From the NCBI RefSeq assembly GCF_900636535.1, contig NZ_LR134289.1, positions 5,109,501 to 5,173,500 on the forward strand: a DNA stretch of 64,000 nucleotides, read 5' to 3'. This document shows positions 26,644 to 34,699 of this stretch, piece after piece (positions within the stretch are counted from its first letter, which is position 1; every line of letters begins with the position of its first letter). A model generated the notes under the pieces. It was not told the DNA's origin. It did no database searches and was given only the letters and a program-made list of their open reading frames with translations. Source of the DNA: Chryseobacterium gleum (lineage in GTDB: Bacteria; Bacteroidota; Bacteroidia; Flavobacteriales; Weeksellaceae). A program made the translations under genes and the position numbers.

Positions 26644-28023
26644 ATGAAAGAGAAAATATATAAAATATTGCCTGACTTCCTTCAGAACTTTATGGTCTAT
26701 ATCTATAACAGACAGGCCTATAAAAGAAGATATGGCGGTGAGTATAAAAATTTCAGAAAGGAGAAAAAAGATAACCGCACATTATCATTGGAAGAGCTTA
26801 AAGAATATCAGAGAAAGAGATATTCACAGTTTATCAAATTTGTAATTAAAAATTCAGAGTATTATAAAAAGTCGATTGGTAATATTGAGAATGTAGAATC
26901 AATTGATAATATTTCAAGTTTACCAATCGTTAATAAAGAAATACTTCGTAATAATATTGATTCCATAACGGTAAAAACATCTGAGAAATTAGAAAAATCC
27001 AAAACAGGAGGTACTACAGGAAAATCACTGGAAGTAAAGTTCTTTTTTAGAGACAGTCAGGAAAGATTTGCTTTTTTAGATGATTTCAGATCGAGATTCG
27101 GGTATGAACTGGGGAAAAAAACCGCATGGTTTTCTGGTAAAAATCTGTTGACAGCCAGGGACGTGAAGAAAAATGTATTTTGGAAAACAGATTTTATACA
27201 CCATGTTCGTTATTATTCCACATTTCATATCAAAGATGATTATCTTAAATATTATGTAGAAGATTTAATTCTTTTCGGCCCTGAGTTTTTAGTAGGATTT
27301 CCATCTACTATATTGGAAATAGCCAAATACGGTATAGCCAATGGATATGATTTTCCTGAAAATAAAGTTAAAGCAATTTTCCCGACAGCAGAAACCATTA
27401 CTGAAGAAACAAGATATTATATCGAGAAATTTTTTAAAGCAAAACTTTATAATCAGTATGCTTCTTCCGAAGGAGCACCTTTCATCATTGAATGCGAAAA
27501 AGGAAATCTTCATTTAGAACTGCAAACAGGTGTTTTTGAAGTTTTAGATGAAAACAATCAGCCGGCACAGTCGGGAAGGTTAGTGGTTACTTCATTTACC
27601 ACGGCCGCTACTCCGTTGGTAAGATATGATATCGGTGACTCTATAACACTTGAAGACGCAGATAAAAAATGCAGTTGTGGTAATAATAATCCTTTGGTAA
27701 AAGAAATTTTGGGAAGAATTGATGATTTTATCTATTCAGTTGAAAATGGTAAAATTAATCTTGGGAATGTTTCCAATACTTTAAAAGATACAAAAGGAAT
27801 TATCAGATTTCAGGCAGTACAGAATAAATTAGATGAACTTGAGCTATATGTTGTTGTTGATCAGGAAATCTATTCAAAGCAGATTGAAAAAGTATTCCTT
27901 ACAAACTGGAGAGACAGAGTGGGAGATGTTATGAAAATACAGCTCAATTATGTAAATGAAATTCCCGTAGAGGGCAGTGGTAAATATAGAATAGTAAAAA
28001 ATAATATAAAAGGTCTATTATGA
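26644..28023 (+). CDS. CapK/PaaK-like AMP-forming ligase family protein in the capsule locus
   Basis: A 459-aa protein of the adenylate-forming phenylacetate-CoA-ligase-like family often called CapK in polysaccharide loci. The nucleotide-binding loop is KSKTGGTTGKSLEVK (about 118-132), with later family motifs YASSEGAPFIIECEKGNLH, VTSFTTAATPLVRYDIGDS and KCSCGNNNPLVKEILGRIDDFI. Two Cys in CSC suggest structural metal binding. It probably activates an acyl or amino-acid group for attachment to a sugar, but the substrate is unknown. The N-terminal 60 residues are basic and hydrophilic. Confidence 0.85.
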   Translation: MKEKIYKILPDFLQNFMVYIYNRQAYKRRYGGEYKNFRKEKKDNRTLSLEELKEYQRKRYSQFIKFVIKNSEYYKKSIGNIENVESIDNISSLPIVNKEILRNNIDSITVKTSEKLEKSKTGGTTGKSLEVKFFFRDSQERFAFLDDFRSRFGYELGKKTAWFSGKNLLTARDVKKNVFWKTDFIHHVRYYSTFHIKDDYLKYYVEDLILFGPEFLVGFPSTILEIAKYGIANGYDFPENKVKAIFPTAETITEETRYYIEKFFKAKLYNQYASSEGAPFIIECEKGNLHLELQTGVFEVLDENNQPAQSGRLVVTSFTTAATPLVRYDIGDSITLEDADKKCSCGNNNPLVKEILGRIDDFIYSVENGKINLGNVSNTLKDTKGIIRFQAVQNKLDELELYVVVDQEIYSKQIEKVFLTNWRDRVGDVMKIQLNYVNEIPVEGSGKYRIVKNNIKGLL

Positions 28024-29156
28024 AAACTCTAAAATCATTTTTAATACTAGGGTTGTCAACATTTTCTACAATCTGTTGTTCTCAGCGAAAAGACAAAGTG
28101 GCGGTTGATAATTCATTAATAGTAAATCAGAAAATTACTGTTCAAACCAATGATTTTTTTAAAATCGAAACAGTACTTCCAAAAGGTTATGTAAAAGATG
28201 GATCGGTAGATTATACGGCCTATATCCAAAAAGCTATTGATGGTAATAGTAAAGTGATGATGCCCGACTTTCCATTAATGACAAGTGGGATTTTTGCACA
28301 ATCAAACTCACAAATATATTTTCAAAAAAATTCTTCTTTGATTTTAAAACCTACAGCTGATGTCAGATATCAGATTATAAGTTTACACGCAGTTGAAAAT
28401 GTTAAAATTTATAACCCTACTTTAATAGGAGATCGTGACAGGCATTTAGGTTCGAAAGGAGAATGGGGATTTGGTATTGATATAAGAGGTTCCAGAAATA
28501 TAGAAATTTATAATGCTAATATCTCTGATTGCTGGGGAGATGGTATTGTTTTGGTAAAAACTATGAGAAATATGAGATCGGGTGTTGCCAAAGAAAATAT
28601 ATTTCCAACAGAAAATATTAATATTATAGGAGGATTTATTAATAATGTAAGAAGAAATGGAATAACAATTGCTGGAGGTAAGGATATAATTATAAAAAAT
28701 TTATTAATTGCAAATATTAATGGAACAAATCCTATGGCAGGTATTGATATTGAACCTGATGATAGTTCCAATATATTGGAAAATATTAATATTGAAAATG
28801 TTAAGATAAATAATGTAAATGTAGGTATAGACCTGAACTTGCCACAATATGGTAATCAGAATATATCAAAATCTGTTACTATTTCCTGTAAAGATATTTC
28901 GGTTGAAAATGCCAATTCCGGAATTTATATAGCGGGATACAAGGATAAACCTAATATCAAGGAAATGACAGGTTATTTTAAAGTTGATAATTTTGTTACA
29001 AATAATGTGACAAGACCTTTTGAAAAAAGAGACCAGTTTGGATTATATCCTACCATTCAAATGAACAATTATAAATTTAACATTAATAACAAAATTGATA
29101 CTTCTACACAGTCACTTTTAAAAAATGTTAAAGATAACAGTAAATTAAAATATTAA
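28020..29156 (+). CDS. Secreted right-handed beta-helix lipoprotein (pectate-lyase-like)
   Basis: A 378-aa exported protein. A signal with hydrophobic stretch FLILGLSTFSTIC and Cys18/19 suggests lipidation or an exposed Cys near the cleavage site. The body has many short repeats of strand-loop type (NVKIYNPTLIGDRDRHLG, NIEIYNANISDCWGDGIVLV, NINIIGGFINNVRRNGITIAGG, DIIIKNLLIANINGTNPMAGIDIEPDD), i.e. a parallel beta-helix as in GH28 or polysaccharide lyases. It could trim or modify the exported polymer. The start overlaps the CapK gene by 4 bases. It is the AT-richest gene in the locus. Confidence 0.8.
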   Translation: MKTLKSFLILGLSTFSTICCSQRKDKVAVDNSLIVNQKITVQTNDFFKIETVLPKGYVKDGSVDYTAYIQKAIDGNSKVMMPDFPLMTSGIFAQSNSQIYFQKNSSLILKPTADVRYQIISLHAVENVKIYNPTLIGDRDRHLGSKGEWGFGIDIRGSRNIEIYNANISDCWGDGIVLVKTMRNMRSGVAKENIFPTENINIIGGFINNVRRNGITIAGGKDIIIKNLLIANINGTNPMAGIDIEPDDSSNILENINIENVKINNVNVGIDLNLPQYGNQNISKSVTISCKDISVENANSGIYIAGYKDKPNIKEMTGYFKVDNFVTNNVTRPFEKRDQFGLYPTIQMNNYKFNINNKIDTSTQSLLKNVKDNSKLKY

Positions 29157-29533
29157 TAACCGTTGATTAATTTAAAATCAAATGAATAATTGTTATTAAG
29201 TATTCAACATTTATAAATAGCTGGCAAAAGTCTGACAACAAAAATTCGTATGTTACTGCCACAAAAAAGCTATTAAACTCAAAAAACACATTGATATCGG
29301 AAAATTTATATTTTCCAGAATTGAAATTAACTAGACAATGTTGATCCATATATAATTCGGCATGAATAAATATAGATTAACATTGTTAAAATGAATTGCT
29401 TTATATTATTTAAAATCACAAATTTGTGATTTTAAATAATATAAGTAAGAAATTAATAATACACAAATTATTTATGAAAAAAATATTAGTTAGTTCTGGA
29501 TTTATAGAAATAAAACAATAAAATATAAAAGAG
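29157..29533. other. Gene-poor gap inside the capsule locus
   Basis: The only long break in an otherwise tightly packed operon. It holds the 44-bp palindrome at 29401-29444 and a 15-codon open frame at 29474 that starts like a glycosyltransferase (MKKILVSSGF) and ends in TAA. Frames on both strands of about 50-60 codons are unrecognisable. The break separates the variable polymer-specific genes (left) from the initiation genes (right). Confidence 0.5.
29401..29444. repeat. Perfect 44-bp palindrome without loop
   Basis: Bases 29401-29422 (starting TTATATTATTTAAAATCACA) are the exact reverse complement of 29423-29444, with no spacer. The next bases on either side (T at 29400, G at 29445) break the symmetry. 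It could form a 22-bp cruciform or hairpin and act as a bidirectional terminator or protein site. The AT-rich arms lack a G/C-rich stem base and a clear T-tract. Confidence 0.9.
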
Positions 29534-30709
29534 TTGAAAGCTAAATTGATACGGATTACAACAGTGCCACTTTCCTTAAAGGTCCTATTAAAGGGGCAGC
29601 ATCGATTTATGTCAGAACACTTTGATGTAATAGGTGTTTCATCACCTGGTAAGGAACTGGAAGAGGTTAAAAATGATGAAGGAATAGAGATAAGAGCAAT
29701 TGATATGTCCCGCAAGATTACTCCCATTAAAGATATAAAATCTCTATGGAATACCTATAAGCTTTTAAAAAAAGAAAAACCACAGATTGTTCATACCCAT
29801 ACACCTAAAGCTGGTATTGTTGGGATGCTGGCTGCGAGAATGGCAGGGGTTCCTCATAGATTGCATACTGTAGCGGGTTTACCACTGATGGAAGTAAAAG
29901 GTGTAAAACGCCAGGTACTGGACTTTGTTGAAAAATTAACATATGCTTCTGCCACTAAAATATATCCAAACTCAAAAGGGTTGTCTGATTATATCATTCA
30001 ACACAAATATACAGATAAGTATAAGCTGAGAGTAATTGGAAATGGCTCCTCAAACGGAATTGATACTTCATTCTTTTCCCCTCTACAAGTTTCAGAAGAT
30101 CAGAAGATGCTACTGAAAAAAGAATTAAAAATAGAAGACTCGGATTTTGTTTTTGTCTTTGTAGGACGTTTGGTAGGAGATAAGGGAATTAATGAACTGA
30201 TAAAAGCTTTTTCAGCTTTCAATAAAAACGAAAACGAGCAGCATTCAAAATTATTACTGGTAGGTCCATTGGAACAGGACTTGGATCCATTATCTCCGGA
30301 TACATTAAAAGAAATTGAAACTAACCGGGATATCATCTCTGTAGGATTTCAAAAAGATGTGCGCCCTTATTTTGCGATTTCCGATGCATTGGTCTTTCCT
30401 AGTTATCGCGAAGGATTCCCTAATGTAGTCATGCAGGCCGGAGCAATGGAATTGCCCAGTATTGTTTCTGATATCAACGGATGCAATGAAATTATTATAG
30501 AAAACCAGAATGGAGTAATTATTCCGGTAAAAGATAGTGAAAGGCTTCAAAAAGAAATGGAAAAAATGATCTCGGACAGAGATTATTATGAAGCATTAAA
30601 AAAGAATGCCCGCCCGATGATTGAAGATAGGTTTGAGCAATCTGTGATCTGGAATGCTATATTAACTGAATACAACAAATTGATTAAAGAAAGAGAATAT
30701 CGTGTATAA
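29534..30709 (+). CDS. Family 4 glycosyltransferase, TTG start
   Basis: A 391-aa GT-B glycosyltransferase of the WcaL/PglA type. The start is a TTG at 29534: an in-frame stop lies at 29519 and the first ATG (29609) would delete the conserved opening KLIRITTVPLSLKVLLKGQ. Motifs include PQIVHTHTPKAGIVGMLAARMAGVPHRLHTVAGLP, FVFVFVGRLVGDKGINELIKAF and the EX7E region VFPSYREGFPNVVMQAGAMELP. It overlaps the sugar transferase gene by 8 bases. It likely adds the second sugar to the lipid-linked initiator. Confidence 0.9.
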   Translation: MKAKLIRITTVPLSLKVLLKGQHRFMSEHFDVIGVSSPGKELEEVKNDEGIEIRAIDMSRKITPIKDIKSLWNTYKLLKKEKPQIVHTHTPKAGIVGMLAARMAGVPHRLHTVAGLPLMEVKGVKRQVLDFVEKLTYASATKIYPNSKGLSDYIIQHKYTDKYKLRVIGNGSSNGIDTSFFSPLQVSEDQKMLLKKELKIEDSDFVFVFVGRLVGDKGINELIKAFSAFNKNENEQHSKLLLVGPLEQDLDPLSPDTLKEIETNRDIISVGFQKDVRPYFAISDALVFPSYREGFPNVVMQAGAMELPSIVSDINGCNEIIIENQNGVIIPVKDSERLQKEMEKMISDRDYYEALKKNARPMIEDRFEQSVIWNAILTEYNKLIKEREYRV

Positions 30710-31307
30710 GTTTTTTTTAAAACGACTTTTTGATTTTTTGATAGCGTTAATAGCGCTTATTATACTGGCCCCCGTATTTATAATTGTAATGGTCTTATTG
30801 TACTTTGCCAATCAGGGTAAACCGTTTTTTGTTCAGGCAAGACCGGGATTAAACGAGAAGATATTCAATATCATTAAGTTTAAGACTATGAATGATAAAA
30901 AAGACACAAATGGGAATTATTTGCCGGATGCGGAACGTTTAACGCCTGTGGGAAGTTTCATACGGAAAACTTCCCTGGATGAGCTTCCGCAATTGATTAA
31001 TGTATTGAAAGGAGATATGGCGATTATAGGACCACGCCCTTTGTTGCCACAATATCTGTCTTTATATAACGAAACTCAGAGACGCAGGCATACGGTACGT
31101 CCCGGGATTACAGGTTGGGCACAGGTGAACGGAAGAAATGCAATTTCGTGGACAAAGAAATTTGAGCTGGACGTATGGTACGTAGATAATCTGTCTTTGG
31201 CGGTAGATTGTAAGGTAATCCTTCTTACTATAAAAAAAGTCATAATAAGAGAAGGAATAAACCAGGTAGATCAAGCTACAGTAGAAGCTTTTAAAGGAAA
31301 TAATTAA
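30702..31307 (+). CDS. Initiating sugar-phosphate transferase (PglC-like short form)
   Basis: A 201-aa monotopic transferase that moves a sugar 1-phosphate onto undecaprenyl phosphate. Start is a GTG at 30702 (V/M-YKFFLKRLFDFLIAL), overlapping the upstream gene by 8 bases. An N-terminal re-entrant helix is followed by the catalytic region QARPGLNEKIFNIIKFKTM, then SFIRKTSLDELPQLINVLKGDMAIIGPRPLLPQYL and RRRHTVRPGITGWAQVNGRN. Its short length matches PglC rather than the long WcaJ/WbaP forms. The next two genes are PglD- and PglE-like, so the first sugar is probably a bacillosamine-type diamino sugar. Confidence 0.92.
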   Translation: MYKFFLKRLFDFLIALIALIILAPVFIIVMVLLYFANQGKPFFVQARPGLNEKIFNIIKFKTMNDKKDTNGNYLPDAERLTPVGSFIRKTSLDELPQLINVLKGDMAIIGPRPLLPQYLSLYNETQRRRHTVRPGITGWAQVNGRNAISWTKKFELDVWYVDNLSLAVDCKVILLTIKKVIIREGINQVDQATVEAFKGNN

Positions 31308-31325
31308 TTAAAACGTAGACAAAGC

Positions 31326-31928
31326 ATGTATTTATACGGAGCAAGTGGTCATGGTAAGGTTGTGGCTGAAGTGGCTGAAGAGAGCGGTTATAATATTGAG
31401 GCTTTTATTGATGAAAATTTAATGAAAGAGAAAGTATTAAACTATCCTGTTCTTAACGAAATTCCGCCACATGACATTGATGTCGTTATTTCTATAGGAA
31501 ACAATAAGGTTCGGAAAAGAATAGTTGAGCAGGGAGAGCTGTTCAATTATGTTACGCTTTTTCATCCTAAAGCAATTGTATCCAAAAGAGTAAAGATAGG
31601 GGAAGGAACTATTGTGATGCCAGGTGCTACTATTAATGCATTAGTAAGAATAGGAAAACACTGTATCATTAATACAAATGCTTCAATTGATCATGATTGT
31701 ACCCTTGAAGATTTTGTACACATATCTCCAAATGCGGCATTGGGAGGTAATGTATATGTAGGGGAAGGAACCCACATAGGAATCGGAGCAAGTGTAATAC
31801 AGGGAATTACAATCGGGAAATGGTGCACTATTGGTGCCGGTGCAGTTATTATCAGTGATATACCGGATGGTTGTACTGTTGTAGGCAATCCAGGGAAAAT
31901 AATAAAAAGTAGAAGTTTAAAAATTTAG
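31326..31928 (+). CDS. PglD/NeuD-like sugar N-acetyltransferase
   Basis: A 200-aa acetyltransferase with an N-terminal Rossmann-like domain (MYLYGASGHGKVVAEVAEESGYNIEAFID) and a C-terminal left-handed beta-helix (FVHISPNAALGGNVYVGEGTHIGIGASVIQGITIGKWCTIGAGAVIISDIP). The catalytic His of this family is in NTNASIDHDCTLED. PglD acetylates the 4-amino group of UDP-4-amino sugars in diacetylbacillosamine synthesis. It sits between the PglC-like transferase and the aminotransferase, 3 bases before the latter. Confidence 0.9.
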   Translation: MYLYGASGHGKVVAEVAEESGYNIEAFIDENLMKEKVLNYPVLNEIPPHDIDVVISIGNNKVRKRIVEQGELFNYVTLFHPKAIVSKRVKIGEGTIVMPGATINALVRIGKHCIINTNASIDHDCTLEDFVHISPNAALGGNVYVGEGTHIGIGASVIQGITIGKWCTIGAGAVIISDIPDGCTVVGNPGKIIKSRSLKI

Positions 31929-31931
31929 ATT

Positions 31932-33093
31932 ATGAAATCAAGAGTATGGTTGTCCTCCCCCCATATGGGAGGAAATGAATTAAAGTATATTAATGAAGCG
32001 TTTGACGCCAATTGGATAGCGCCTTTAGGACCAAATGTTGATGGCTTTGAAAAGGATTTGGAAAAATTCTTAAATGAAAAAGTTAAAGTTGCTGCACTTT
32101 CCTCAGGAACTGCTGCATTACATTTGGCTTTAGTGGAGTGCAATGTTGGTTATGGTGAATGAAGTAATATGTCAGTCTATGACATTCTCAGCTTCTGCCA
32201 ATCCTATTGTTTATTTAGGAGCTACGCCCGTTTTTATAGATTCTGAAAAAGATACCTGGAACATGTGTCCTGTAGCTTTGAAGGAGGCTATTGATGATAG
32301 AATTGCAAAAGGTAAAAAACCAAAAGCTATTATTGTTGTCAATCTATATGGTATGCCGGCAAAAATGGATGAAATTTTATCAATTGCCAGAGAATATAAC
32401 ATTCCCTTAATTGAGGATGCTGCAGAATCATTAGGTTCTCAATATAAAGGAAAGGCATGTGGTACTTTTGGGCACTTTGGTATTTTATCATTTAATGGTA
32501 ATAAAATAATTACGACATCAGGAGGTGGAGCTCTAGTATGCCATTCTCAGGAAGATAAGGATAAAATTGTATTCCTTTCTACACAGGCCAGGGATGAAGC
32601 TCCACATTATCAGCATTCGCATATCGGATATAACTATAGAATGAGTAATATCAGTGCTGGTATTGGACGTGGGCAAATGGAAGTATTGAAAGAAAGAGTA
32701 GAGGGGCGCAGAAAAATGCACGATTTTTACTCTGAAGTTTGTAAAAAAATAGAAGGAGTTGAATTACTTTCGGAGCCAAACTCTGATTTTTACAGTAATC
32801 ATTGGTTATCTGTTATTACAATAGACGGAGCAAAAACATCAAAATCCCGCGAAGATTTACGTTTGGCATTTCTGGAAGACAATATCGAATCCAGACCTAT
32901 CTGGAAGCCGATGCATTTGCAGCCTGTATTTGAAGAAGCACCATACTATGGAGGAAAAGTAGCCGAAACTCTTTTCGAAAATAGCTTGTGTCTGCCTTCA
33001 GGATCTAATTTATCTGATGAGGAAAGAGAAAGAATTGAAAAAGTTATGATAGAGGTATTTCCCAGTAAGAAAGAATATTCAGTTTTAGGATAA
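31932..33093 (+). pseudogene. PglE-like DegT/DnrJ aminotransferase, split by a one-base frameshift
   Basis: A PLP-dependent aminotransferase for a UDP-4-keto-6-deoxy sugar, broken into two frames. The first runs 31932-32162 and ends VECNVGYGE-stop; the second resumes NEVICQSMTFSASANPIVYLGATPVFID in another frame. Removing one A at 32158/32159 (GAATGAAG to GATGAAG) restores GYGDEVICQS and gives exactly 387 codons (1161 bases). The rest is intact: SSGTAALHLAL, the Lys-containing SFNGNKIITTSGGG (PLP lysine), and HYQHSHIGYNYRMSNISAGIG. Either the gene is inactive, or the extra A is a sequencing error or a slippage variant. The last gene of the locus. Confidence 0.9.
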
Positions 33094-33306
33094 TAACAAA
33101 AAAATATCCTTAATAGTACTAAGAAACTTATCATCTTAGAATGAAAAGTAACAAGAATGTTGATTTTGTGTGTGTTTTTATAATCGGCTTTCTTGATTTC
33201 TAAGTGAAATTTGGTAAAAGGGTATTTAATAGCAGTTATATCTTAAATTTTTATCTTTGAAAATCTGTATTTTACAGATAGTTTTGAAAGAAAAGAAATC
33301 GGTTTC

Positions 33307-33337
33307 TTTGGAAAATTTAAAAAAATCTATATATTTG
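33307..33337 (+). promoter_or_regulatory. tRNA-Asp promoter (copy 2), TTTG-N19-TATATTTG
   Basis: TTTG at 33307-33310 and TATATTTG at 33330-33337 with a 19-base spacer. It is followed by GCGCCAGTTAAAAAC and, 28 bases on, the tRNA-Asp. The block from about 33255 is similar to that preceding the promoter at 13026. Confidence 0.85.
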
Positions 33338-33365
33338 CGCCAGTTAAAAACATTAATTTTTAATT

Positions 33366-33439
33366 GATCCGGTAGTTCAGCTGGTTAGAATGCCGCCCTG
33401 TCACGGCGGAGGTCGCGGGTTCGAGTCCCGTCCGGATCG
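33366..33439 (+). tRNA. tRNA-Asp (anticodon GTC), copy 2
   Basis: Identical in all 74 bases to the gene at 13218-13291: acceptor GATCCGG/CCGGATC, anticodon loop CTGTCAC with GTC, T-arm GGTTCGAGTCC. It marks the right edge of the capsule locus, 272 bases after the aminotransferase stop. It has its own promoter and terminator. Confidence 0.96.
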
Positions 33440-33441
33440 CG

Positions 33442-33472
33442 AAAAGTCTTCTAGAAATAGAAGACTTTTTTT
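33442..33472 (+). terminator. Terminator after tRNA-Asp copy 2
   Basis: AAAAGTCTTCT (33442-33452) pairs perfectly with AGAAGACTTTT (33459-33469) around a 6-base loop and is followed by further T residues. It starts 3 bases after the mature tRNA end. It may also serve the phospholipase-like gene on the other strand, which ends at 33500. Confidence 0.85.
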
Positions 33473-33499
33473 GTCATAAGAAATTTGTCAGAATATTGA

Positions 33500-34681
33500 T
33501 TATCTGCAGGAAGAATTTAAAGGATTATTAAAATAATCTTTTCCCTGAGGAGGTTGTACAAAATAAGGGGTACCATAGGTATTGCCCGCTCGGAAAAAAT
33601 CGGTGGAAATGACTTGAGCTCCACTGCTGAAAGCTGCTTTGGACCTTGTGAAATCATTAGTTTTAGCTTCGTAGGTTTCAATATCGGATCTTGTTCTTAC
33701 CATATAACCTTGCTTTACCAAAGCCTGTATTTCTTTTTGTCTCACAATAGCATTATCTCTTAATATGAACCCTGCAAAAGAATCATCCGGTTCACTGTTA
33801 AGGAACATAATTCTTTCCTTTAATGAGCCATCAATCAGATAAGGATTATTTTTGGAAGAAAGGGTTCCGGCGCTTCCGGGAAGTAGCATAAAAATGAATT
33901 TTCCCTTACTGTCATTAAGCTTTGGCCAGTTGTTGTGGGTAACAGCTTCTTTCAGTGTTTTGAAATTACCCTGCACTTCCTTTGGAGTGATAATCTTATC
34001 CTCTCCCAGATATTTTACAATCTCTTCATCCAGTTCATCATAAGCTTTTTTATCAAATGGAAGAACTTTTGTACTGTTTTCAAGAATTGGGAAACCGGAG
34101 TCTTTGGCTTCAATCATCATAAAAACGGGTGTGTGTCCCGGATGCTGGTCAGACCATGTTTTAAGAGCAATAAGGGCATCTTTTAAAGTAGGGTAGTGTG
34201 TCCTGAAGTCTATATCTGCCATATGCAGTACTTTGAATCCAGGCTGATCAAGGCCTTTGGTATTCAATGGGGCCAGATCATTTACTTCTTTAGCTTTTAA
34301 AATCTCATAGGTTGCAGGATGGCTGAATCTGTTACCTTCCGGATCATAATAAACATCTATTTCCAAACCTCTCAGATTGGCATTGAGCTGCTCTGTGAAA
34401 TCGGGATGATTATAATTTAGCCCTTCTTTCAAATCCATTCCGTAGGGATGATATTCTTTAAACTTGGCCTTTTGTTCCTCAGACATCATACTGCTGTATT
34501 TCTGCATCATCCCTTTGATAATTGGAGTCACCAGTTCCAGTACTCTGGGATCGGCTGGCTGGGCATATGAATTATGCGTTCCTAAAATCTGCAGCTGGTT
34601 GATTCTTACATTCTGGCATTTATCCTGTGCCTGTATAAGTGCTGTCATACACAATGCAGCTCCATATATATACTTTTTCAT
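33500..34681 (-). CDS. Secreted Ca2+-dependent PI-specific phospholipase C-like phosphodiesterase
   Basis: A 393-aa exported protein (signal MKKYIYGAALCMTALIQAQ). It has the TIM-barrel phosphodiesterase signature of the PI-PLC-C1 family: LGTHNSYAQP with catalytic His36, then LRGLEIDVYYDPEGNRFSHPATYEI, LHMADIDFRTHYPTLKDAL and PVFMMIEAKDSG. Such enzymes cleave glycerophospho- or inositol-phosphodiesters outside the cell. It starts 18 bases after a TonB-dependent receptor on the same strand, so the pair could release and import a phosphate-containing or inositol product. Natural substrate is unknown. Confidence 0.87.
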   Translation of the reverse strand: MKKYIYGAALCMTALIQAQDKCQNVRINQLQILGTHNSYAQPADPRVLELVTPIIKGMMQKYSSMMSEEQKAKFKEYHPYGMDLKEGLNYNHPDFTEQLNANLRGLEIDVYYDPEGNRFSHPATYEILKAKEVNDLAPLNTKGLDQPGFKVLHMADIDFRTHYPTLKDALIALKTWSDQHPGHTPVFMMIEAKDSGFPILENSTKVLPFDKKAYDELDEEIVKYLGEDKIITPKEVQGNFKTLKEAVTHNNWPKLNDSKGKFIFMLLPGSAGTLSSKNNPYLIDGSLKERIMFLNSEPDDSFAGFILRDNAIVRQKEIQALVKQGYMVRTRSDIETYEAKTNDFTRSKAAFSSGAQVISTDFFRAGNTYGTPYFVQPPQGKDYFNNPLNSSCR

Positions 34682-34699
34682 ATGAATAAAAATTTTTGA

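Noticed and set aside
29167..29349. 60-aa minus-strand frame in the capsule gap
   Set aside because: Aromatic-rich composition without motifs, no promoter, and AT-rich context make it a likely chance frame.
29474..29521. 15-codon frame MKKILVSSGF.. before the TTG-started glycosyltransferase
   Set aside because: It could be a leader peptide or gene remnant, but it is too short to support, and it is out of frame with the downstream gene.
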